A DNA stretch of 64,000 bases. It comes from Cafeteria roenbergensis. Lineage: Eukaryota > Sar > Bigyra > Bicosoecida > Cafeteriaceae. The stretch covers positions 864,442 through 928,441 of the forward strand of contig VLTN01000005.1 in the NCBI GenBank assembly GCA_008330645.1, written 5' to 3'. Positions 40,601-52,600 of this stretch are shown piece by piece. Position numbers and translations under genes: made by a program. The notes beneath the pieces were generated by a model. The model saw only the letters and a program-made list of their open reading frames with translations. It ran no database searches and was not told where the DNA came from. Numbering within the stretch: position 1 is the stretch's first letter; every line of letters begins with the position of its first letter.

Positions 40601-43600
40601 CGCCGTGGTCAGCGCCGCCGCCACGGAGGGCGGCCAGGGTGCCTCGTACACCGTGCGCCTGTCCGCCGAGCCGCGCTCCGCCGTGACTGTCGTGCCCGTC
40701 GCCTCCTTCACAGCCAGCGGCGCGCCTCTTCCGGCCGGCCAGCTCTCGCTCCGCAACGCCAGCGGCGCCGCCATTGCCTCCGTGACCCTGGACGCCTCCA
40801 ACTGGAACACCGGGGTGACCGTGACGGTTGTCATCGGCGACGACGACATCGACATGGGCGCCTCCTTCGGCGTGACCGTGGCGCACGTGCTTGAGAGCGC
40901 CGACCCGCGCTTCACCGGCGACGCCCTGGCCCAGACCGATGTTGCCATCACCGTGGTGGACAACGACCAGGCCGCGGTGACCATGCAGCTCCTCGACGGC
41001 GCGTCTGCCCCCGTGACCAGCCTTGAGCTGACCGAGGACAGCGCCACCTCCACCGGCTTCATCCGTGTGGCGCTGGCCACGGTGCCGTCGGTGCCCCAGG
41101 CGTCCATCACCGTGCGCCTCACCGCCTCGGCCGACATCTTCGTGCGCACCGTGTCCGGCGCCACGTCCGTCTTCCCCACCATCTCCGTCACCTTCATTCC
41201 CGGCCAGCGCAGCATCGACGTGGCCATTGCAAACCCCAGCAACAACGTCGACGAGCCCGACGTGCCCAGCGTGCAGGTGTCCCTCACGCTCGGCGGCCTC
41301 GGCGTCGTCGTCCGCGCCCCCGAGTATGCCAGCCTGGCCAACGTGGAGCTGTCACAGACGCTCTCCCTGGTGGACGACGACACCTTCGCCGTGCTCGCGG
41401 CCTTTGGCTCCGCGGCCAACATCGGCGCCACCTCTGGCCCCGGTGCCGCTGCCACCTTCAAGCTTGGCTCCACTGTGGACGAGTCCCCGGCATACACCTC
41501 GGCCTTCGGGGCGGAGGTCTCCGAGGGCGCCTCTGACGCGACCGGCGTGGCTCTCCTCTACGTGAAGATGCAGGCCGCGCCCCCCGCCGGCCAGAGCGTG
41601 CTCGTGCGTCCCAGCAGCGTGAACGAGCGCCTCACAGTGCTCACCGGTGCCGACGCGACCGCCGCCGGCGCGTCGCAGTACGGCGCCGCCTTCTTCCATG
41701 AGGGCAACTGGAACGCCCCTCAGGTGCTCGCCTTCGCAGCCGTTGACGACTTCGTGGCTCTTCGCCGCGGCACGTCTGAGTTCTCCAGCTCCGACCCTGC
41801 CGGCACCTTCGAGATGGTGCGCGTGCAGCTCAGCGTCGACCCTGAGTTCTCCACTGCTGAGAGCTACATCGGCGCCCCCGCAGGCACCGTGGCCGCCATC
41901 GTCAAGCGCAACGACGACGACCGCAACGCCGTGGTCATGCTTGGCCTTGATGGCTCGCCGCTCCCCGCTGCGGATAGCGAGAGCCCCGTGGCTGCCAGCC
42001 TCACCGAGGGCACCTTCGACTCGGCGACCGAGGTCCTCGTGGCGCTCTCCTCCCGGCCAATGGGCGACCAGGGCGTGACCGTGTCGCTGTCGGCGCTGAG
42101 CCCCCGCGTGGTTGCGCAGCCGTCCACCGTGACGCTCACCGCAGACAACTGGCAGGAGGGCGAGTTCGTCCGGATCGAGGTGGTCGACGACTCGCTGGCG
42201 CAGCCGGCAAAGGACACCGTCATCGTCGTTGCGGCGGCAAGCTCTGGCGACGGCTTCGAGGGCTACTCCGAGGCGTCCACCACCGTGGCTGTCTATGACG
42301 ATGACTCTGCCGTGCCGATGATCGGCGGCGCGATGCCAGGCCAGGTCCTCAGCGCCCCGCTCCAGGAGGGCGTGTCCACCACGCTCAGCCTTTCCCTGGG
42401 CGCCGACTTCCCGGCGACCTCGCCCATCTTCGCGGTGGTGTCGGCCGCGTCCGTCGACGGCGGTGTGGACGCCTCCGTGTCCCCGGCGACCTCTTTCCTC
42501 ACCTTCACTGCCTCCGGGTCCGCTGGTGCCAAGGACATCGTCGTGACCACTGGGGATGACCAGGTCGCCGGCGACGGCGCCGCCCGCATCTGCGTGTTCG
42601 TCTTCGCGTCCGATGCTGCCGCCTACGCCGCCTCGACCGAGCAGCAGTGCTTCACTGCCATCGTGCGCGACGATTCCGACGTGGCTGGCCTCGACGCCAT
42701 CGCTGTTGAGGGCACGTTCGCCAACGCCACAGCAGCCGTTGCTGGCAACGTGCTCGCTGGCGGTATGCTCACCGCGACCGAGACCCTTCCCGGCCTGCTG
42801 AGCGTGCGCCTCACGTCCATGCCTCGCGGCGTGGTCTCCATGTCGCTCGCCGTGCGCTCTGCCACCGAGTCCGTGGTGGGCGGCGATCCCGTCGCCATCG
42901 CTGAGTCCGGCATCGCCGTGTCGCCCGACTCGCTGACCTTCACGCCGGACAACTGGAACCTCCCGGTGTACGTGGAGGTGACTTCCACGTCCGACGGCGT
43001 CGTCGGCGCGGTGCGTGCCGCCCAGATCGCTGCCAGCGTGGCCGCCCCTCGCGATCCCGAGTACGACTCCCTGCCGGAGCTGTCCGCGTCGCTTCGCGTG
43101 AGCGACATCGACGGCCAGGAGTCCAGCGCCCCAGTGGTCCGCGCCGTGTCCGGCCAGGCTGCCACGCTCGTCAACGCCACCTCCGGAATGGTCACCGTGG
43201 TCGCCGCCGAGGGATCGTCCGTCGTCGTTGGCGTGCGGCTCGCAGCCCGCCCCATGGTTGGAGTGGAGGTGGTGCTCACTTCCTCCAACACCGAGACCGA
43301 CACCGTGTCACACAGCCTTCCCGCCGCCGGCCTCGTGTTCGGCCGGGACAGCTGGCAGACCGAGCAGACCTTCACGGTCACCGTGGCCAACGACGACGTG
43401 GCGCGGGACTACGTGGCGGCAATTGTGGTCACGGCAACTGCCCGCGGAGTTGGCTCTGGCGCCAACATGGACGTGTCTGGCCTGTGGGCCACCTCGCAGA
43501 CCGCTGTCGACCTGGCCGTGGAGAACGACGACGACGCCGAGATCGTGATCAGCAGCCTCGCCGCCCCCGCCGTCAGCGTCCCCGTCGGCGGCTCGCTGGA

Positions 43601-46600
43601 ACTCAGCATCGTTGCTGGCTCCAAGCCCACCGGTGACGTCACGGTGGCGCTCGCCAAGGGCGCCGACGCTGGCTGCGCTGCCGTGTCGATCAGCCCCGCC
43701 ACCGTGACCTTCACCACCACCGACGGCCCCGCAGCTGCTGCCAAGGTCGTGACCGTCACCCCGAGCGGCACCACCGCTGCCACGTGCGGCATCACCGCCC
43801 TTGTCACGGCTTCGGCAGCTTCCGAGTTTGCCGTTGGGTCCGCCGCCCGGCTTGGCTCCACGGCTGGCCCGTCCACCTCGGCGACCGGCATCACCGTCAG
43901 CGTGATCAGCTCCGGCCTCACGACGTCTGCTTCCACCATCCGCCTGACCGAGGGCGGCGCTGCCGGCTCCTACACGGTGGGCCTCGTCTCCTCAGACGTC
44001 GGCGGCTCGGTTGCGCTCACTGCCACCCCCAGCTCCGGCGTCGGCCTGGCCTCGCCCTACGCCAACCTGGTGCTGACCGGCGACGCCAGCTTCGCGCTCT
44101 CCTCCGCAGCCCTCACGCGCGCCGTGCAGTTCGCCGCCGCCAACGACGACCGCGCCTTCGCCCTGCGCGTGGTGACCGTCTCGCACGCCTTCACCCCGGA
44201 GGGCGCCGCGGCGTCCACCATGGAGGTCACCGTGCTCGTGGAGGACTTCGAGGACGCCCCCGGGGTGTTCGTGACTGCCGCTGACAGCGCCTCCAGCGTC
44301 GTGGTGGACGAGCTCGCGTCCGGAGCCACGGCCAGCCTCTCTGTGCGCCTCGGCTCCATGCCCGGCGCCGCTGTGACTGTGTCGCTCGTCGAGCTGGTGG
44401 GCGCCCAGGAGGCCACGGGGGCCGATGCCGCTCTCAGCTTCTCGCCGGCCAGCGTGGTCATCCAGCCGGCCGACTGGAACACCGCGGTGTCCGTGACCGT
44501 GTCCGGCGCTGGCAGCGACGCCGCGCTCGGGGACCGCGCCCGCACCATTGCCGTGCGCACCACCTCGACGGACGACTCGTACGCCCTCGACGGCGTGGCG
44601 TCCACCACCCCGCGCGCTGCCACCACCCAGCTGGCGGACGGCTCCATCATCCGCAACGTTCGCTCCCTGCCGCGCATCGCCGCGACCGTGCGCGACACCG
44701 ATGTCGCGGCCGTGCTCTTTGCGGCCGCGGCGCCCGCCCCTATGCCCCTCAAGGAGAGCGCCGCTGCGTCCGCCAGCGCCCCTGGCCACTCGGCCGTGCT
44801 CGGCAGCGTGACCCTCTCGGCCAAGCCCCGAGGCAACGTGGTGATCGACGTCGCCGGCGACGCGTCCGTGACCGCCTCTCCGGCAAAGCTGACCTTCACG
44901 GCCGCCAACTGGAACATGCCCCAGAACGTGTCGGCCGTCGTCAAGGACGACAAGTTCGCCCAGGGCACGCACACCGGCCGCCTGTCCATGTCCGTCAACG
45001 CCCAGCAGACTGCGGACCGCGGCTTCCTTGCCTCGCTCACCCTGCCCAGCCCCAGCATCGCGGTCGAGGACGATGACATGCCGTCCGTCGCCCTCGTCAG
45101 CGCCACTGGAAGCGCCCAGCAGATCGCCGAGGGCGCCAGCGAGCCCGCCAGCTTCTCGGTCTCCATCGGCGCGGCCCCCTTCGTTATCGGCAGTGCCGGC
45201 TCCGGTGCCGGCTCCGTGACCCTGCAGCTCGAGGTCTCGTCTGGATACTGCTCGTCGGTTGACGACGGCGTGCTTGCCGGAGGCGAGGCTGATGCGCAGG
45301 CCGCGTTCCGCCTGGCCGCTGACTTCACCAGCGCCTGCTTTGACGACACCGACTGCGCCTCTGCCACTGGCGCAACGACGCAATGCGTCACTGGCCTGCT
45401 TCCGCACCCGACCATCGCAGTTGATTCGCGCGACGGCCTCTCGTCTGTCCCTGGCTCCACCGTCACCTTCTCCGAGGCGGACGGCGTGGCTGGAGTGTCG
45501 CGCCGCATTACCGTCAAGGTTACCGACGACAAGCTCGCCGTGGGTGGCGTCTTCGCGTTCAAGCTCCGCGCCGTGGTCGACGCGCTGCAGAGCAACGACG
45601 CCGGCTACCAGGCCCTGGTCACCGGCTCGGATGCGGAGGCCGCCTTCTCCGCGACGGACAACGACGTGATCGGGCTTGTGTCGCGCATCGCCAATTCGGA
45701 AGCTGCGCCGGGCACGCCCATGATGCTGGCTGAGGCCGAGTTCGGCGAGTCGGACGCCGAAGGAGCCTTCTTCGTGGAGCTCAGCTCGCAGCCTCGCGCC
45801 GCGGTCTTGTGCTCGGTGGCTGCTCCCGCTGACCAGCTGACTGTCTTCCCCGATGTCCTGGCCTTCGACGAGCGCTCGTGGGAAGATGTCATGCTCATCG
45901 AGGTGTCAGCCGTGGACGACGAGATCGCGGAGGCGCGCCCCCACGCTGCCAATGTCACCCTGGCTTGCGAGTCGGCCGACCCCGCGTACGACGGGCTCAC
46001 CGCCGCCTTGCGAGTGAGCATCATGGACAACGACGAGGCCGGCGTGAGCGTGGAGCGCGAGGAGCCCGTTTCTGTCGGCACTGGATCTGCCGAGCAGTCC
46101 GTCTTCATCCGTGCCGTCGACCCGGCGTCCGACGTCTGGACCACGGAGGCGTGCATCGCCGTCTGCCAGAACAGCATCAACGCGTGCCCGCGGGACGTGT
46201 GCAACGTGTTCAGCTACCCCAAGGCCAGCGCGCCCTTCCTCGTCGCCGTGGAGGGCGGCGCGACCGACGCTGTGGCCATCTCGCTCACATCCGAGCCCAC
46301 TGCACCCGTGACCGTGCGCGTGCCGAGCGTGATGCAGGTCATCACCGGAACCGTGGTCGCGGACGCGTGCGTCGCTGGCCCCGCGGGCTCCGGCCAGAGC
46401 GGCGTGTCTCAGGCGCAGCTGGAGTCTTCCGGCCCCAACGCCGTGACCGGCGGCGACGGAACCTTCATTGCAGAGCTCACCTTCACCGCCGAGAACTGGT
46501 TCGAGCCGCAGGTTGTGATTGTGGGCGCTCGTGATGACCGCCTGGACGAGGCTGGCGACGAGCACCGCGTCAGTGCTCAGCTTGCCATCGTCTCCAACGA

Positions 46601-49600
46601 CGCTATGTACGGCAGCCTTGCCACCGTGCCTTCGCTGGCAGTGTCGATCCGCGAGGACGCCTTCACGGCACCGCCGGTGCTGTCGTCGGCCAAGTTCGAC
46701 AACGAGCTCACCTCCCTGACCCTCACCTTCGACCGCGACACCAACGCTGGCGGCAGCGCGGGCGGCGCCTTCGCTTGCTCGGAGCTCCTCAGCCCGATGG
46801 CAGCTTCGGGCAGCTCTGCGAGCCAGTGCAACGTGCCTGCCATCGCCGCCCGCCGCAGCGCCGTCGCCACGCTCTTCGGCGCCGGCAGCTCGTGCCAGTG
46901 GCAGTCGCGCCGCCAGCTGCAGGTGCGCTTCGGTCGCGCGCCCACCGTGCTGCCCGGCCACTCCATTGCGCTGGTTCCCGGCAAGGTCAAGGCATCGAGC
47001 GCCGCCCGCCTCAGCTCCGCCGGCGTCGTCAACGTGACGGCTGCGGCGAACGGCATTTTGCCGGTTGCTGACATTGGCCCCGGCTCCCGCACCATCGGCC
47101 GCTGCGACAAGCTCACCGTCTCCGTCCGCGAGGCTGGCGGCGGGAACCGCCCGCTCGCGTGCCAGTGGAGCATCGTGTCCGTGGTCAACACCGCGACCCG
47201 CCAGACGTCCACTGCGGCCGCGCATGCCGCTGGCCTCAAGACGGTGCTCGACGCCCGCAACGCCGGAAACTCGGCCGTGTCCTGCGCGACCATCGCCCTC
47301 GCCAACGCATCCGCCATCACCGATGGATACACCGTGACCCTCAAGGTGACCGTGACCAACTTCAACGGCGGCTCCGCCACCACGCAGTCGGCCATCGTGA
47401 AGCAGGGCATTGCCGCCCCCAGCCTCGTGGCCCCTTCGTCCGTGTCGGTGCTGCGCTCCGCCGAGCAGTTCATCGACGTGCGCGCCTTCGCGCCCCGCTG
47501 CCCCGGAGAGGCCGAGCTCTCGGCCGAGGCCCGCGCGATGCGGTTCTTCTTCTTCGACGCCTCCGCCTCGCCCATGGCCACCGACGTGCCGTCCCAGCTG
47601 CTCGGCGGCGGCAGCCTGTTCACCTCCTTCGATGCGTCAGCGGACGCCGCCACCCAAAGCGGCGGCCGTCTCGTGGCCCCGCCCGGCGCCAGCGCGCGCC
47701 AGTTCGACACCTCGCCGCTGCCCTTCATCGTGGTGCCCGGCAAGGCGCTCACGCCCGGCCTCAAGTACACCGTGCGCGTCTTCGCCCAGCTCATCAGCAA
47801 CCCCGCTGCCGTGGCCTCGGCCGACATCGAGGTCGTGCCCCAGCTCGACGCCCTGCGCTCCAGCATCGCTGGGGGCTCGTTCAAGCAGGCCCCCGTGGAC
47901 GCGGCATTCACCCTGGACGCCTCGTCCTCCTCAGACCCGTCTGCGCTCTCGGGCGTGGCGGCCACCTTCTCCTGGTCGTGCCAGCCCGATGCGGCTGCCA
48001 ACAGCGCCGCCGGCCTGGCCGCCGTTGCTGACTGCGGCTCGGCAGGCGCCACTGTGGGCGCCACCACCACCAGCTCTGTCACGCTCCCGGCCCTGTCTCT
48101 CTCGGCCGGCTACACGTACCGCTTCACCGTGACCTACACCAAGGGCTCGCGCTCCAGCGTGTCCACCCAGACCGTGCAGGCGGTGTCCGGAGCGGGCCCC
48201 GAGGTGCTGGTGCTGGAGCCGGAGACCATCGACTTTGCCGGCATCCTCGGCGGACAGCTGTCCGTGGTGAGCGCGCAGGACTCCGTGTTCCTCGACGCGG
48301 TTGTGAACTCCCTGGACGAGGACTCGCTCGAGCTCCAGTGGACGCAGGAGGGCGGCCCCCCGCTGCCGGCCGGCGCCTTCACCGACCCAGACATGGCCGA
48401 CGAGCTCTTCGCCTCCAGCCCGCTGTCCTCCACGCTCATCGTGCGCGGCGACACGCTGCTCCCGTCGTCCACCTACGAGTTCTGCGTCACGGCCACGGAC
48501 GCCACCGGCTCGCGCAAGGCGTGCACCTCCTTCATGACTGCACCGGAGCCTGCCGGCGGCTACGTGGAGGTGGAGGCCGCGGACGCCAGCGCCGCCTCTG
48601 CGTTCTCGCCCTTCGTCGTGAGCACTGGCGGGTGGGGCGCCAGCAACATCGAGTCCTTCACCTTCTACATCCTCAGCCGCGCGACGGCGCCCGCTGACGT
48701 GGCCGCCTCTTGGCTGTCCGAGGACGAGACCTCCGCCTTTGGCCAGGCCATCGAGTCCCTGAAGGGCGCTTCCGTGTTCGCCGAGGTGCCCGCCTCGACC
48801 TCATCGCTCACCACGCAGGTGATGCCCGCGGGCGACGTGGTCATCATCGTGGAGGTGGAGACCAGCTTCTTCACCCGCGGCTACGCGTGGACCAGCCTCA
48901 CGGTGGGTGCCTACACTGGCACCCAGGCAGACCTGCTCTCCAGCATGCAGAACCTGGCCGGCGACGGCAACTACAAGCAGACCCTTGGCGGCGCAAACGC
49001 TGTCTCCTCTGCGACTGGCGGCGCGTCGGGCGCCTCTCGCCGCGTGCTCGCTCAGCTGACCGAGGGCATGTCCAGCCCGGCTCTGCGCGCCTCCTCCCGC
49101 CGCAGCCTTCGCGCCGCGGCCCGCGCGCTCGAGACCACCCAGAGCGTGGCGGCCTCCATCCGCGCCCTGCTGGACCGCGCGCTGCAGCAGGGCCAGAGCG
49201 CCACGCTGTCCTCGGACCTGACCAGCCTCGCCGCCGACGTGACCCGTGCCCTCGACCTGGCCTCGAGCCAGCAGCAGGTGTCCGTCATGTCCCCCACCGA
49301 CGCGCGCGTCTACCTCACGCGCGTGAACACGACGCTGTCCATCTTCGCGTCCACCACCAGCGCCAACGCGCCGGCCGTGACCGTGCTCGACGCCATGGCT
49401 CGCGCATCGGCCCGCCTTGTGGCCGCCGTGCCCGCCGCCCAGGCCGACTACCGCGTGGCCCTGGAGGCGCTCTACCGCGGCTACCTCTGGCACCTCTCGG
49501 ACACCGCCACCGCCAAGCCCGTGGGAGCCCTCAAGTTCACCTCCTCCTTCGCCACCCGCGCGCGCGCCAGCGCTGTGGGCGCGGCCAAGAACATCCTGCA

Positions 49601-52600
49601 GCTCGGCAACGTCACGCGCGTCGCGGGCGCTGTGGACCGCTTCGGCGCCGCCATCACCAGCTCCATCGTGGGCCGCCTGTCCGTGACCGGCTCGGCGCGC
49701 CTCGCCAGCTTGTCTACCGGCGCCATCGTCGACGCTGCGGGCTCCCAGGCCATCGGCGCCCTGGTGACCGGCGTGGACACTGCCCACCCCATGTTCGCCA
49801 ACGCCTCCGCCTGGGCCACCGCCGACGCGCGCTTCAGCGGCCTGCCCGCCGCCGGCACGTCCTCCGAGGCCCAGGACGCGGACGCCGCCCGCCGCCTCAG
49901 CATCGCCGGTCAGGTCACCCTCCCGGCATCGGCCGCCCTGCCCGCCGTGGCCGGCCGCGCCTCCGGCCTGGCCTTCTCGTCGCTGCTGGTGGACCGCCTC
50001 GACCGCATGGTGGAGCCGCTCGGCGCCCTCGTGCTCGCTTCCGGCTCCTCCGCCGCCGTGGCCACCGCTGCCATCAGCGGCGGCGACGCCAATGCCGACA
50101 CGGCGGCCAACAAGACCCGCTTCGCCGCCGTGTACGAGTCCGACGTGCCCGTGGCCTGCGCGTCGCTCGCCACCATGGCGCGCGGCACCGCCTCCTTCAC
50201 GCTCGCCGGCTCTGCATCGGCCACCATCAGCTCGTCCGTGGTGTCGGCGCAGCGCACCGCCGCGCTGTTCGTCAGCAACGCCACCGCAGCTGCCGCCGGC
50301 CGCCTGTCCAGCGGAGCGGCGCTCTCGGCATCCACCACCGCCGCCGTCTCCGCCGGCTCCGTGACCGTGGCCGGCGCCTTCGCGTCCACCTCGTCCGCCG
50401 CCACGCGCGCCGGCGCCGCCACGCCCTTCCTCGCCGCCCTCGGGCAGCCCCTGGTGCCCGCGTCCGGCAGCAGCACGTGCCGCGTGGAGTCCTTCCTGCG
50501 CACGGTGCGCCCGGGCCAGGCCATGTCCGTGGCGCTCGACACCGCCGCCGGCCTCCGCCTGCGCTCCGCCACCAACGCCGCGTCCGCCGCGGTGGTCGTC
50601 GCGCCGGCGCAGCCCGCGCTCCTCGAGGGCGCCCAGGTGGCCGAGGCTGACTCTGCGGCGCTGTCCGGCGTGGTGGCTGCCGCCGCCACCTCTGCCCGCG
50701 TCGGCCTCGAGCTCACGGCCCAGCCGCGCGGCGCCGTCACCCTGACGCTCGCCAGCAACACGGGCAACGGCCTCTGCGTGGGCTCCACGTCGGGCCTGCT
50801 GGAGTTCTCCGCCGCCCTCGTGGGGGTCGACGCCGCCATGGCCGCCGCAGCGGACGCCGGCCAGAGCCTGCCCGCCGCCGTCCCGGAGGCGCTGCGCGGC
50901 AAGCGCGCCGTGGACGCTGCCGCGTCGGTGGCTGGCGTGGCGGCCGCCTCGCCCGTGACCTACTGGCCGCAGGCGTACCCGTGCTCGACCAACGCCGACT
51001 GCGGCGAGGGCTACGTGTGCGACGCCGGCATCGGCATGTCGTCCACCCGCTTCGTGAACCGCGCCACCGGCTCCGACGTGGATGCCGGCTCCTCCATCGT
51101 TGTGGGCGGCGCCTCTGGGGCCGCGTTCACCGGCTCCAACGGCGTGGGCGTGGCCATGACCGCCGCCCAGGACTCCGTGGCCGAGCTGATGCTCGCCCCG
51201 CCGACCCTGTCCGCGGCCATCGAGGCCCGCCTCAACGCCGCCAGCGCCACCCGCGCGGGCCTGACCGCCGCCCTCCGCCGCGTGCTCGGCGCCACCGTGG
51301 GCGCCGAGATCGTCGACAGCATCGCCGTGGCCGCCGCCAACCCGACCCTGGCCACCGCGTCGGACGAGGCGCTGAAGCTCGCCTTCTCGACACCCACCAA
51401 CAAGACGCGCATCAGCCTCGCGGCCAAGGCCGTGGCCGCCCGCCTCTCCGTGGGCGCCTCGTCCGTGGCCCTCAACGCCGCGCTCAAGGCCGCGCAGGAC
51501 GCGCCCGTCGCCTCCAACTCCCAGTCGCGCCGCCGCATCGCGCTCGTGCCGGTGTCCGTGCGCGCCGCCTCGGCCGACGACCTCCGCTACGACGCCACCG
51601 GCCGCTGCGCTGTGGCGTCCACCGACGGCAAGTCCTGCCAGCGCACGCTGCCCAAGGCAGGGCGCGGCTCGTGGTCCTTCGGCATGCTCGCCGTGGACGA
51701 CGACGCCATCCGCGTGTCCATCACCCCGACCGCCGGCGCTGAGGGCGCGTTCAACAGCTCCATGGCGCGCGTGAACGGCATCAAGGAGGGCACCGCGTCG
51801 CTCTCGTTCCGCGTGGAGGTGCGCAACCGCGTGCGCATGCCCCGCGGCACCATCCGCGTGCAGCTCGCCGCCCTGCCCTACGTCAACGACGCCTCGGCCA
51901 GCCCGCTGTCGTGCGCCAACGCCGTGGCCGACTTCGGCTCCGAGGACACCGCCGCGTCCAAGACCGTGACCTGCACCGTCGTGGACGACAACGTGGCCCG
52001 CGGCGCCCGCGTGCCGGCCCGCGTGACCGCGACCATCTCGCTCCCGTCCATCACCAGCGCCGCCGACCACACCGCGGCGCTCACCGCCCTGGTGCCGCCG
52101 CCGCTTGCCGCCGACCACGCCGGCGTGGCCCCGACCTACTCGGCCGCCACCCCGTGGGTCCGCACCATGACCGCCTTTGTGGAGGACAACGACGCCTCCG
52201 GCCTCAAGCTCTTCGCGGTCACGCCGACCCCGGCCACCAGCCAGCGCACCGGCCTCGCTGCCGGCATCACCAAGGAGGCCGCCCTGTCGACCAGCACCGG
52301 CTCCCTGTCCTTCAGCGTGGGCCTGCTCTCGCGCCCCTCGGCGCCGGTGACGCTGCGCGTGCGCCTGACCTCGGGCATGGCCGCTGACAGCAACGCCGTG
52401 TCCGCCTCCGCCAAGGCCGCCCTTTCGGCCGTGGTCAACGTGACCGTGCAGCCCGCCCAGTTCGCCACCGGCGGCGTGGTGCGCATCAACGCAGGCACCC
52501 TCATGGCCGGCCAGACCGAGGCCGTCTTCGCCGCCACCGTGGAGGCCGTGTCGACCGACGCTGCCTACAACGGCCTGGTGCTGGCCGGCCCCGTGCTGGT